Shown here: positions 1 to 8,039 of the stretch, piece after piece
Layout of the letters: each line of letters opens with the position of its first letter
Position numbering within the stretch: the first letter of the stretch is position 1
Assembly (NCBI GenBank): GCA_023450835.1
Contig: JAEXGM010000279.1
Coordinates: 1 to 36,535, forward strand
Source of the DNA: Bacillota bacterium
GTDB taxonomy: Bacteria > Bacillota > Clostridia > Lachnospirales > Lachnospiraceae
Direction: 5' to 3'
DNA length: 36,535 nt
The notes under the pieces: generated by a model
What the model saw: only the letters and a program-made list of their open reading frames with translations
The model's database searches: none
Told to the model about the DNA's origin: nothing
Program-made: the position numbers and the translations under genes

Positions 1-37
1 GGCTTAGAGAAAGGAATTTATAGATCAGAATGGAAAT

Positions 38-616
38 ATGATGATATTCGAAAAAATCAAACAAGAAATTATGGCTGACCAAATGAACGAATCCTATACA
101 AAAATGGGAATCCCACCATTATTTAAAGCTTCTGTAGATGCTCGCATTGTCATAGTTGGACAAGCGCCGGGACGTAAAGCAGAAGCAACTCAATTGTTTT
201 GGAATGATTTAAGCGGTGACCGGTTAAGAGAATGGATGGGAGTATCTCGCGAGGTATTCTATAATACGCATCGCATCGCTCAGTTGCCTATGGATTTCTA
301 TTATCCAGGAAAAGCGAAAACCGGTGATGTTCCACCTAGAAAAGGCTTTGCAGAAAAATGGCATCCACGTTTACTGGATGAGATGCCCAATATTGAAATT
401 ATAATTCTAATCGGCAGCTATGCTCAGAAATATTATTTAAATAAAAGACGTGAGAAAAGTTTAACTGAAACAGTGAGAAATTTTCAAAAATATTTACCGG
501 AATATTTTCCGTTGGTTCATCCTTCTCCTTTAAATCTTGGCTGGTTGAAACAAAATCCATGGTTTGAAAAGGATGTTTTACCTGTTCTAAAAGAAATTGT
601 GAATAAGAACTTATAA
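38..616 (+). CDS. Uracil-DNA glycosylase family protein
   Basis: 192 residues. An early VIVGQAPGRKAE segment (about residues 38-49) and a late LVHPSPLN segment (about 158-165) match the two active-site loops of the uracil-DNA glycosylase superfamily (COG1573 type), which removes uracil or other damaged bases from DNA. GDVPPRKGFAEKW and LIGSYAQKYYL between them are typical of this subgroup. The four cysteines of the Fe-S type family 4 enzymes are absent, so this is the cluster-free branch. The start is uncertain: two adjacent ATG codons (38 and 41) lack a close Shine-Dalgarno sequence, and an in-frame ATG at 71 is an alternative. The gene stands alone; a 17-bp inverted repeat separates it from the next gene. 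Family assignment is firm, substrate is not. Confidence 0.85.
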   Translation: MMIFEKIKQEIMADQMNESYTKMGIPPLFKASVDARIVIVGQAPGRKAEATQLFWNDLSGDRLREWMGVSREVFYNTHRIAQLPMDFYYPGKAKTGDVPPRKGFAEKWHPRLLDEMPNIEIIILIGSYAQKYYLNKRREKSLTETVRNFQKYLPEYFPLVHPSPLNLGWLKQNPWFEKDVLPVLKEIVNKNL

Positions 617-774
617 GAAATGATTACCTAATGGATATTGGCAATGTTTGATAATGTTATTATTTCTGAGGATGAAAAAGAACTAAATGTTTAAAGTAAA
701 TAAATCATTATTATAAGTATAATATGCACAAATAAATAATAAGCCCTACGAGTTTGTTATTCTTGCATTATGTG

Positions 775-817
775 TTTAAAATAAGTATGATGGTAATAAA
801 ATCATACTTATTTTAAA
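775..817. promoter_or_regulatory. 17-bp perfect inverted repeat in the leader of the AraC-type gene
   Basis: Arms at 775-791 and 801-817 are perfect reverse complements (TTTAAAATAAGTATGAT on the left) around a 9-base loop. The right arm ends 17 bases before the ATG at 835, just ahead of the AGAGGAAAAG ribosome site. It could be an autoregulatory operator, a leader hairpin, or a terminator for the upstream gene; its AT-rich stem without a following T-run argues against a simple terminator. Confidence 0.6.
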
Positions 818-834
818 GATAACAAGAGGAAAAG

Positions 835-1713
835 ATGGATATTAATACTGTATTTAACGATGGTATAAAAACGATAGAAAAAAATATATGTGATAACATA
901 AATTACGAAGAAATCGCAAAGAGTATGGGGATATCTGTGTTTCATTTTCAACGGCTGTTCTCTTTATTAACAGGAGTACCAATTGCGGAATATATCAGAT
1001 GCAGAAGGATGACATTAGCAGGTTTTGACATACAGAAATCGGATTTAAAGATTATTGATATTGCTTTAAAATATCGTTATGAATCACATTCTTCCTTTAG
1101 CCGTGCTTTTCAACTGTTCCATGGAGCTACGCCCTCCGAGGTCCGTAATAAAGGGAAGGAGATTAGGATTTTTTCTCCCATTTACTTAAACATTTCTATA
1201 CGGGGTAATGACATCATTGGATTTAAAATTGAAAAAACGGAACCTTATCAATTGTTTGGTAAAGATGACACCTTTGTTCCCATGGAACATAAATACGCCC
1301 TTGATTTTATAAAGAATTATGGTGAAATGGTCGTTGAAAATGGGAGCCATGCAGCTGTCAATATTGCAGCAGGTTTTCCGGTTGGCGATAGCTACCCATT
1401 TCATTTGTTGCATGGCATATATTTTAAGAATAAAGAAAATAAAACTCATTTTATGTACGGATGGGAAAAACCAGATCATGAATTAGAAGCGTCATTTACT
1501 GTGGTTGATGTACCTGAAACAACATGGGCGGTATTTACCTATAAGGGAGAGCATATGGAAGGATTGCCAAAGATCTGGACATATATATACACCAGTTGGT
1601 TATATGCCTCTGATTACAAAATAGGAGATCATATTATTATTGAAAAAGAGTCATGGATTGATGAGAATCAGAACGTTTTACGTGCAGAAGTCTGGCTGCC
1701 AATAAAAGAATGA
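835..1713 (+). CDS. AraC-family regulator with GyrI-like effector domain
   Basis: 292 residues. Residues about 8-105 carry the double helix-turn-helix of AraC/XylS regulators, including IAKSMGISVFHFQRLF and the second-helix signature DIALKYRYESHSSFSRAFQLFHGATPSE. Residues about 115-290 form a GyrI-like/SOUL effector-binding domain, seen in regulators such as Rob and BltR that bind small hydrophobic ligands. Such proteins usually activate efflux or detoxification genes. The start is supported by AGAGGAAAAG just upstream. A 17-bp inverted repeat lies directly before the gene and may be its own operator. No obvious target lies in the same operon; the 50-residue protein and nitroreductase downstream are candidates. 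Confidence 0.9.
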   Translation: MDINTVFNDGIKTIEKNICDNINYEEIAKSMGISVFHFQRLFSLLTGVPIAEYIRCRRMTLAGFDIQKSDLKIIDIALKYRYESHSSFSRAFQLFHGATPSEVRNKGKEIRIFSPIYLNISIRGNDIIGFKIEKTEPYQLFGKDDTFVPMEHKYALDFIKNYGEMVVENGSHAAVNIAAGFPVGDSYPFHLLHGIYFKNKENKTHFMYGWEKPDHELEASFTVVDVPETTWAVFTYKGEHMEGLPKIWTYIYTSWLYASDYKIGDHIIIEKESWIDENQNVLRAEVWLPIKE

Positions 1714-1846
1714 GAAGAAGGAATAGGAGAACTTGGGTGTTTCCAGTTGAAATTCTAATTGTGCAGATTTGGGCATAAAATGAACAGCAAAATGAAATAA
1801 AAGCGGTATAATTATCTCTATCATAATGTAAATGAGAGGTAAATAT

Positions 1847-1999
1847 ATGGCAAAACCCAAAAGAGGTAAACATATTAAAGATATTCCAAACTGGCGTGGC
1901 ACTTGTCCTGTGTGCAAGCGTACGGGAGTTAAATTGATATGGACAAGAATAAAGGAAGATAAAAGCCAGTTGAGCGTTTGTAAACGTTGTAGCAGCTAG
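1847..1999 (+). CDS. Small zinc-ribbon protein (50 aa)
   Basis: A 50-residue protein starting MAKPKRGKHIKDIPNWRG and ending in a CKRC motif. Two pairs of cysteines, CPVC (residues 20-23) and CKRC (45-48), are spaced as in a zinc ribbon; the first 18 residues are basic. GAGAGG sits 7 bases upstream of the ATG, and a TATAAT -10-like hexamer lies at 1807-1812. The basic tail and zinc ribbon suggest a nucleic-acid or ribosome-associated role, but that is inference; I do not recognise a named family. It sits between the AraC-type regulator and the nitroreductase, same strand, 43 bases before the latter. Confidence 0.7.
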   Translation: MAKPKRGKHIKDIPNWRGTCPVCKRTGVKLIWTRIKEDKSQLSVCKRCSS

Positions 2000-2042
2000 A
2001 TATAAGCTAAAGTTCGCTATTATATAATTTGGAGAATCAATA

Positions 2043-2606
2043 ATGGATGAAGTTCAAAGCCTTTTTGATATAATGTATAACAGAAGAAGTGTACGTCACT
2101 ATCAGGAAGAGAAGATAGTTGAGCCGGATAAGATTATTATGTTATTGAAAGCTGCAATGGCAGCTCCGTCAGCATGTAATTTGCAGCCATGGGAATTTAT
2201 TATTGTTAATGAGAAGGACAGAGTAAATACGCTCAAAGAGTGTATTGATAACAGTAATGGAAGATATTATAATGCACCGGCGGCTTTTATTGTATGTGGT
2301 AATACGAGCTATCTTCCCTGGGAAGGCAAGGGGGAGATGGATTGCAGCGCTGCAATTGAGAATATATTATTGGCGGCCACGGTTATGGGAATTGGGACTG
2401 TGTGGATTGGTGCCTTTGATGAGGAAAGCATACGCAGGAATTTTGATATACCGGGTCATGTTGCTGTCAATAGTATAGTACTGTTTGGTTACCCGGCTGA
2501 AGAGAAAGTACCAAGAACACAGTATACGGAAGAAGCTGTTTACTGGAACAAATATGATGTGCAAAGAGAGCATTGTCAAAGGTCCATAGATATGCGTTTC
2601 TTATAA
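2043..2606 (+). CDS. Nitroreductase family protein
   Basis: 187 residues, the usual length of compact FMN-dependent nitroreductases. The N-terminal RRSVRHYQ is the family's FMN-phosphate-binding signature, followed by AAMAAPSACNLQPWEFI and, near the C-terminal half, AAIENILLAATVMGIGTVWIGAFDEE, both canonical. These enzymes use NAD(P)H to reduce nitroaromatics, quinones or flavins. GGAG lies 7 bases before the ATG. It is the last gene before a pair of hairpin terminators facing the GH12 gene. One of three nitroreductase-fold genes in this window. Confidence 0.93.
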   Translation: MDEVQSLFDIMYNRRSVRHYQEEKIVEPDKIIMLLKAAMAAPSACNLQPWEFIIVNEKDRVNTLKECIDNSNGRYYNAPAAFIVCGNTSYLPWEGKGEMDCSAAIENILLAATVMGIGTVWIGAFDEESIRRNFDIPGHVAVNSIVLFGYPAEEKVPRTQYTEEAVYWNKYDVQREHCQRSIDMRFL

Positions 2607-2740
2607 TAAATGACGGGTGATAGATTATTAGCGTTTTGGAGACTAACAGTTCACACATTGAGACTGCATTTTTTAACTCAAAAGATGTGGTTAGCTATAA
2701 TGTTGAAATAACAATGGTTATTGATATGTAAAAGTTAGTG

Positions 2741-2775
2741 AGGAGTCTTGAAAGTAATATTTCAGGGCTCCTTTA
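2741..2775 (+). terminator. Hairpin terminator downstream of nitroreductase
   Basis: 13-bp stem with two G-U pairs: AGGAGTCTTGAAA (2741-2753) pairs with TTTCAGGGCTCCT (2760-2772) around a 6-base loop, followed by a short T/A stretch. Confidence 0.6.
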
Positions 2776-2845
2776 AAATAGTACAGTATTTGATTATAAA
2801 GGATTTATAAAATAGTACATGACCTGACTCTATCAGTATAAAACA

Positions 2846-2890
2846 GGGTGCCGCTTAGTAGTTAAGATTAACGACTTTGCGGCACCCTTT
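2846..2890. terminator. Bidirectional hairpin terminator
   Basis: GGGTGCCGC (2846-2854) pairs with GCGGCACCC (2879-2887), flanked by AAA before and TTT after; the loop can itself fold into a small stem. Placed between convergent genes, it could stop transcription from both sides, probably mainly the minus-strand GH12 gene. Confidence 0.65.
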
Positions 2891-3031
2891 AGGTTGTATT
2901 GGTTTATTTAATAAGATGTATAATAATGTTGCTATATCTTATACCTTTTTACTCCGTACTAAATGATCTTATGAAGCAGAAATAGACAAATATGTATATC
3001 CATAAAATTTACGGAATACAATATGCTTCAG

Positions 3032-3757
3032 TTAATTGCTGGTAACGGAATAGCTGTTAGTTGTAAAGTTTAAGCCGGCGCTTGAGGAAGTAATCTCAAA
3101 TCCGAATTGTACAGTATTAACGGTCTGGGTACCGCTAAACCAGCCTTTTGTATTGATCCAATTTAAAATAGACAGAATATCCACCGTACCAGAATTGGTA
3201 TTACCGGTTCTCACAAAGGAATAAACTGTATTGGAACCATTGCTGCCTTGATACACATTCCAGGTATGGCCGCCTACGGATACGTTGGAATTTACGGGAA
3301 CCGGCTGCCCTGAAGAATTCCAATTATAAGAGATGGGGTTGACTGAGCCTTTGTAATTCATCCACAGCATAATTTCATAGGTAGAACCGTTTGTCCAAAT
3401 ATCATATGTGGAAGAATAGGATCCGCTGCTGGGAGGGGTCACATTGAAGCTGCTTTTCAGGGTTTTAAGGGAGGATAAATTTTGGCCTATAGACTTTGTA
3501 ACATTAGGATAGGACTTGACACCTCCGGTATCGGGATGCTGTGCCCAAACACCCCAGTTACTGTAACTGTTTGCCCAAATGCTCTGGGTGCCGGCACCGC
3601 TGCCCCAAACATTATTGTAAATAGTATAGCCTCCATTGGTCCAGGATGCCCATTGGTCCGAAGATGACCAGGTTGCTGCAAGAACTGTTATTGATGTGAA
3701 GAATATAAGAACTAGACAAATTAAACCCGATGATAGTGTTTTGAATTTCCCTTTCAT
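3032..3757 (-). CDS. Secreted glycoside hydrolase family 12 endoglucanase
   Basis: 241 residues: a signal peptide (about 1-27, hydrophobic core LICLVLIFFTSITVLA) and a single GH12 beta-jelly-roll domain, with no carbohydrate-binding module. NVWGSG, SNWGVWAQHPDTGGVKSYPN, GGHTWNVYQGSNGSNTVYSF and SGTVDILSILNWI are typical of GH12 (Streptomyces CelB2 type). The retaining catalytic pair is predicted as Glu128 in STYEIMLW and Glu221 in VQFGFEITSS. The product should cut beta-1,4-glucans or xyloglucan outside the cell. AAAGGAGG lies 8 bases before the ATG. It has its own putative promoter and convergently faces the nitroreductase. Confidence 0.93.
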   Translation of the reverse strand: MKGKFKTLSSGLICLVLIFFTSITVLAATWSSSDQWASWTNGGYTIYNNVWGSGAGTQSIWANSYSNWGVWAQHPDTGGVKSYPNVTKSIGQNLSSLKTLKSSFNVTPPSSGSYSSTYDIWTNGSTYEIMLWMNYKGSVNPISYNWNSSGQPVPVNSNVSVGGHTWNVYQGSNGSNTVYSFVRTGNTNSGTVDILSILNWINTKGWFSGTQTVNTVQFGFEITSSSAGLNFTTNSYSVTSN

Positions 3758-3800
3758 ATAAAATACCTCCTTTTATTATAATGATTTATATAACAACATT

Positions 3801-3828
3801 ACTATACATGGACATTATCGTATAACAA
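3801..3828 (-). promoter_or_regulatory. Candidate sigma-A promoter of the GH12 gene
   Basis: On the minus strand, TTGTTA (3823-3828) and TATAGT (3801-3806) are separated by 16 bases and lie about 45 bases upstream of the GH12 start. Confidence 0.4.
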
Positions 3829-3905
3829 TATATGGAAATAAATAGTAAAAATTATACATAAAGTACATCCAATATTTTACTTTTTGGAACTTTCTTGAAC
3901 AGTTT

Positions 3906-4102
3906 ATGTCGACTTATGATAATCTTAAGGAACTTATGAGGAATTATGGGGCAGCTGCCGTAATAAGGTTTTTAAAAGTAATGCAATATGATAATTATTT
4001 AAAGATAAATTCCCAGAGGTTATGGATGGATATTTAGAATATGATCAGGCAGGGATGAAAATGGAACATTACGATGTCTTTGAACAATTATATAGTCAAT
4101 AG
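3906..4102 (+). pseudogene. Frameshifted remnant of an unrecognised small gene
   Basis: An ATG at 3906 opens a frame reading MSTYDNLKELMRNYGAAAVI and onward for 43 codons to a stop at 4035. From about 4001 a different frame continues in protein-like sequence (DKFPEVMDGYLEYDQAG, ending at the stop at 4100). The two halves join sensibly if one frameshift is assumed between about 3990 and 4000. Composition is more protein-like than the surrounding AT-rich DNA, but I do not recognise the family and no strong ribosome site precedes it. Likely a decayed gene; it could also be chance. Confidence 0.35.
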
Positions 4103-4456
4103 ATGAGATCAAAATAACATACAAATTAAATTTATAGTTTGTATAAAAAAATTAATATATCAACTCAACTTTAGCTCTCAATATGCGTTTATAGAATATA
4201 GCGAGGGTATTATTTTGTATAAAGATTATGTCTATATAGGGTTGAGGAGATGGAATAAATGATAAAAATTTCCATTCAAATGATTGGATGTTATAATTTA
4301 ATTATATTGACATAAGAGATAGAAGTATTAAATATGAAAGTATATCGTACAAAGGTTCAGCGATTTTGGGTCAAATATGTATTTTACTGAGAGGGAAAAA
4401 AATCAGCAAAAGCAGCTTTTATATTCAACAAGTATGTATAGAAAAGGGGGATAAAT
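4103..4456. other. AT-rich leader region of the symporter operon
   Basis: 354 bases, very AT-rich. Apart from the promoter-like element at 4292-4334 I see no gene, RNA or strong hairpin here. Confidence 0.5.
4292..4334 (+). promoter_or_regulatory. Candidate promoter with palindrome, symporter/GH13 operon
   Basis: A perfect 7-bp inverted repeat, TATAATT-T-AATTATA (4292-4306), directly abuts a consensus -35 TTGACA (4307-4312). The -10 is weak (TAAATA at 4329-4334 with a 16-base spacer), as expected of a regulated promoter. The palindrome could be an operator or an UP-like element. Confidence 0.4.
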
Positions 4457-5830
4457 ATGGAAATAAGAACGAAAAGAAATTCTAATCGTTATATGTTTGG
4501 CCTTGGAACTATTGGCAGAGATATGCTTTATACAATAGTAAGCATGTATCTTCTATTCTACTTGACGGATATTTTGGATTTGCCGGATTCCACTATGTGG
4601 TGGATGACGGGAGCAATGACCATACTTCGTATATTTGATGCGGTAAATGACCCAATTATGGGGTTTTTAGTAGATAATACCCGCTCACGATTTGGCAAAT
4701 TTAAACCATGGATTGTGATAGGAGGTATTCTTGGAGGTATTTTTACGATTCTGCTGTTCCGTGATTTTGGGCTAAAGGGAGCAGAATATATAACAATGTT
4801 TGTAGTTATCTATATTCTCTGGGACTTAACCTATGGAGCCAATGATATCGCTTATTGGTCAATGCTTCCTTCCCTGACACTTGACCAAAAGGAACGTGAG
4901 AAAACCGGTTCTTTTGCCAGGATATGTGCAAATATCGGATTATTTACAACTGTAGTTGCTATACTGCCTGTTACGGGCGCTTTGGGCGGAGATAAAAGAG
5001 CCTGGCAGATTACAGTAATCGCGATTGTATTGATTACATGGGCATTTCTTATGTTTACGGTATTGGGAGTAAAAGAGGATAAAAGTATTAATGTGAAGCA
5101 AGAGTCCACTTCATTAAAAGAAATGTTAAGAATTTTGTTCCGGAATGATCAGCTATTGTTTACGGCTATATCAATGGCATTATTTATGATTGGTTATTGT
5201 ACTACCACTGCTTTTGGGGTCTATTTCTTTAAATATGCCTACAAAAATGAAGGAATGTACTCGGTGTTTGCGGCTATTCTCGGAATATCACAGCTGGCAG
5301 CCTTATCTGTATTTCCCCTGTTCTCAAAAAAGTACAGCAGAAAAATTTTATATGCCTTGGCAACTATATTGGTAGTAGCCGGGTATGTAATATTCTTCCT
5401 CTCTCCAATGAATATGCTGTTTATTGGTGCGGCGGGCATCCTTCTTTTTACCGGCCAGGCTTTCATACAGCTGCTGATGCTGATGTTTTTGACAGATACA
5501 GTAGAGTACGGACAGTGGAAGCTGGGACGCCGTAACGAAAGCATCACCTTCTCTGTACAGCCGTTTATAAATAAAATAGGGGGAGCAATTGCAAATGGGA
5601 TTGTTGGTGTGACCTTGATTGTTTCTGGTATTAATGCTGCTAAGGCACCGGGGGATGTTAGTGATTCCGGACTGTTGACTATGAAGTTTGCAATGCTGAT
5701 TTTACCGCTTATCTTCATTGTGATCGGTTACATAATTTATTATAAGAAGTTCAAGATTGATAAGCAGATGTATGACAGCATAATATCGGAATTGGCGGCC
5801 CGTGGTGAAATAAATAGAGAACAGGAGTGA
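4457..5830 (+). CDS. GPH-family sugar:cation symporter
   Basis: 457 residues with about 12 membrane segments. The N-terminal GLGTIGRDMLYTIVSMYLLFYLTD and the loop DAVNDPIMGFLVDNTRSRFGKFKPWI are signatures of the glycoside-pentoside-hexuronide family (MelB/XynB type), which imports glycosides with Na+ or H+. LTDTVEYGQWKLGRRNESITFSVQPFINKIGGAI near residue 340-375 is also characteristic. AAGGGGGAT lies 7 bases before the ATG. The stop is 6 bases before the GH13 start, so the two are almost certainly co-transcribed. The expected substrate is an alpha-glucoside that the GH13 enzyme hydrolyses in the cytoplasm. Confidence 0.92.
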   Translation: MEIRTKRNSNRYMFGLGTIGRDMLYTIVSMYLLFYLTDILDLPDSTMWWMTGAMTILRIFDAVNDPIMGFLVDNTRSRFGKFKPWIVIGGILGGIFTILLFRDFGLKGAEYITMFVVIYILWDLTYGANDIAYWSMLPSLTLDQKEREKTGSFARICANIGLFTTVVAILPVTGALGGDKRAWQITVIAIVLITWAFLMFTVLGVKEDKSINVKQESTSLKEMLRILFRNDQLLFTAISMALFMIGYCTTTAFGVYFFKYAYKNEGMYSVFAAILGISQLAALSVFPLFSKKYSRKILYALATILVVAGYVIFFLSPMNMLFIGAAGILLFTGQAFIQLLMLMFLTDTVEYGQWKLGRRNESITFSVQPFINKIGGAIANGIVGVTLIVSGINAAKAPGDVSDSGLLTMKFAMLILPLIFIVIGYIIYYKKFKIDKQMYDSIISELAARGEINREQE

Positions 5831-5836
5831 TATTCT

Positions 5837-7708
5837 ATGCTGACAAAGAAAAGTCGTATCAAAGATGTGTATGCAAATCCAATTGGACGGGACATTATTG
5901 ATCGGGTGCTCTTACAAATGAATAGAAGCAAAAAGGCAGTTACTAATCCGATTGTAGGTAATCTAAAGCTGGAGGTCTTGCCGAAGCTGCTTAAAAGTCA
6001 GCTGGATGAAGGATTTGTGGATACGTTACTTACACTTTTAAACACAGAAGAGAAATCAGCAAAGGGCAATGAGGAGCAGATTCTAAAAGCCTGGTGGAAG
6101 GAAGCCGTATTTTATCAGATTTACCCCAGAAGCTTTCAAGACAGCAATGGAGATGGGGTTGGGGACCTGCAGGGTATCATAAGTAAATTGGATTACATAA
6201 AAGAGTTGGGTATTGATGCTATTTGGCTTTCACCAATTTATGATTCTCCTAATGATGATAATGGGTATGACATAAGAGATTATCATAAAATCATGGCAGA
6301 GTTTGGAACAATGGAGGACTTTGCTCAGTTACTGGCTGAGGTTCATAACCGTGACATGAGACTTATTATGGATCTTGTGGTGAACCATACCTCAGATGAA
6401 CACATGTGGTATCAGAAGGCTATCCATGAACCGGATTCCAAGTATGGAGATTATTATATTTTTAAGGCTCAGCCTAATAACTGGACATCATTTTTTAGCG
6501 GCAGTGCGTGGAACTATGTAGAAGAACGCGGGCAGTATGCACTGCATTTATTCTCAAAGAAGCAGATAGATTTAAACTGGGAAAATGAAACTCTGCGTCA
6601 GGAAATTCATGATATGATAAGATGGTGGCTGGAAAAGGGTGTAGATGGATTTCGTTTGGATGTTATTAATTATATCTCTAAGCGCGGCGACTTGCCGGAT
6701 GGAAATGAAAGTATCGGTAAGCTCATGGGATATCATGGGGTAGAGCACTATTTCTATGGACCTCGTCTTCACGAATATCTGCAGGATATGAAAGAGAAGG
6801 TATTTATCCCACATAATGCTTTTTCTGTTGGAGAGACTCCTGGAATAGGAATGGAAATGGGTAAGCTGCTGACTGCGGATTACCGAAAGGAGCTGGATAT
6901 GGTATTCTCCTTCGACCATCTGGAAACACCGGGGCATACACGTTTTGACGATTATCAATATGACCTTAATTATCTAAAAAGCTTTATGATTAACTGGATG
7001 GAGAATTACGGGAATCATTGTCAGCCATCGTTGTTTTATGAAAACCACGATAATCCGCGTATGATTTCTAAAATAAATTCAGACCCGCAGTATCGAAATG
7101 TTCTGGGAAAGCTTTTAGCTGTGATACAGCTTACACTGCGAGGCACGCCATTTATTTACCAGGGGCAAGAGCTTGGAATGATCAATCAAAACTTTAGGTC
7201 CATCTCGGAGCTTCGTGATGTGGAGTCGTTGAATCTTTATGATGAGTTGTGTAAAACCATAAAAAAAGAAGAGGCATTTGCAAAGGTATTGGCCGGTTCA
7301 AGAGACCATGCCAGAACACCAATGCAGTGGAACAATCAGCAATACGCAGGCTTTTCTACCGGGAAGCCGTGGATTATGATGGATGAGGATTATAAGAATT
7401 GCAATGTAGAGGCGCAGCTTCAAGATGAAAATTCTATCCTTCATTTTTTTCAGAAGCTGATTGCTTTGCGTAAGGAGCATAGGGTCATTTATTATGGAGA
7501 GGTTCTATTTATCAATAAAAAAGAAAAAGATATATTCAACTATTATCGTAAGGATGAAACAGAAACGCTGTATATTGAGATGAATTTAAGTTCCTCCAAT
7601 AAGAAAAGAACAAAATATCCGGAAGGGGTTCGTTTGCTATCGAATTATGCAGAGAGTCCACCGTCATTCCTACGGCCATATGAAGCAAGTATATGGCAAT
7701 GTATTTAA
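5837..7708 (+). CDS. GH13 alpha-glucosidase (oligo-1,6-glucosidase-like) with extra N-terminal module
   Basis: 623 residues and no signal peptide, so cytoplasmic. The (beta/alpha)8 catalytic domain begins near residue 86 (WWKEAVFYQIYPRSF). Predicted catalytic residues: Asp275 (GFRLDVIN), Glu333 (SVGETPG) and Asp405 (YENHDNPR); Asp179 and His184 lie in LIMDLVVNHTS. Val follows the nucleophile, a feature associated with alpha-1,6 rather than alpha-1,4 preference in oligo-1,6-glucosidases. Residues about 5-70 form an extra module (IKDVYANPIGRDIIDRVLLQ, then VGNLKLEVLPKLL) absent from classical family members. AGGAGTGA overlaps the symporter stop codon, implying translational coupling. It probably hydrolyses imported isomalto- or similar oligosaccharides, or sucrose-like glucosides. 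Confidence 0.93.
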   Translation: MLTKKSRIKDVYANPIGRDIIDRVLLQMNRSKKAVTNPIVGNLKLEVLPKLLKSQLDEGFVDTLLTLLNTEEKSAKGNEEQILKAWWKEAVFYQIYPRSFQDSNGDGVGDLQGIISKLDYIKELGIDAIWLSPIYDSPNDDNGYDIRDYHKIMAEFGTMEDFAQLLAEVHNRDMRLIMDLVVNHTSDEHMWYQKAIHEPDSKYGDYYIFKAQPNNWTSFFSGSAWNYVEERGQYALHLFSKKQIDLNWENETLRQEIHDMIRWWLEKGVDGFRLDVINYISKRGDLPDGNESIGKLMGYHGVEHYFYGPRLHEYLQDMKEKVFIPHNAFSVGETPGIGMEMGKLLTADYRKELDMVFSFDHLETPGHTRFDDYQYDLNYLKSFMINWMENYGNHCQPSLFYENHDNPRMISKINSDPQYRNVLGKLLAVIQLTLRGTPFIYQGQELGMINQNFRSISELRDVESLNLYDELCKTIKKEEAFAKVLAGSRDHARTPMQWNNQQYAGFSTGKPWIMMDEDYKNCNVEAQLQDENSILHFFQKLIALRKEHRVIYYGEVLFINKKEKDIFNYYRKDETETLYIEMNLSSSNKKRTKYPEGVRLLSNYAESPPSFLRPYEASIWQCI

Positions 7709-8039
7709 ATGCTATATGGTTTTGAAGCCTTTTACAAGTTATCTATAATGAAATAAAAAGACAATTATCAAATCAGTAATTGAAATAATAATTCAAAAAG
7801 GCTTACTGTTGTCAGAACTCCGCCCTTAAAGGCGGGTCTAATAATCTTATAAATCAATGATAAGGGGCTGTCGCAAAATGAAATTTTCATACAAAATATT
7901 GGTGCTGACCAAGTGTCTATGAACCATATCTTGTTGAATTTTTGTATTTTGCGACAGCCTCTTATCAATTTATACCATTAATCTATTTATTTTCTAAACA
8001 TGATGCTGATGATGGGACTGCGTTATATTAGAATTTTTA
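7709..8039. other. Tail-to-tail region holding repeat copy 1
   Basis: 331 bases between the convergent GH13 and nitroreductase genes. It holds the palindromic repeat listed at 7858-7967 and a small CCGCC/GGCGG hairpin (7820-7835). Nothing else is recognised. Confidence 0.6.
7858..7967. repeat. Palindromic repeat element, copy 1 (MITE-like)
   Basis: A 22-bp inverted repeat with one mismatch (7858-7879 and 7946-7967; core GGGGCTGTCGCAAAAT / ATTTTGCGACAGCCTC) encloses about 66 bases beginning GAAATTTTCATACAAAATA. The ~100-bp core recurs at 27746-27852 (about 93% identical) and 32421-32518 (more diverged), same orientation, each time between convergent genes. The form fits a non-autonomous mobile element; the position fits use as a bidirectional terminator. 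Confidence 0.8.

Larger units (their letters stand above)
2607..3031. other. Tail-to-tail intergenic region with two hairpins
   Basis: 425 bases between the convergent nitroreductase and GH12 genes. It contains the two hairpins listed separately (2741-2775, 2846-2890). I see no convincing reading frame or RNA gene in the remainder. Confidence 0.6.

Noticed and set aside
7820..7835. CCGCC/GGCGG mini-hairpin resembling IS200/IS605 end structures
   Set aside because: Only a 5-bp stem, no transposase remnant nearby; too little to call an element.
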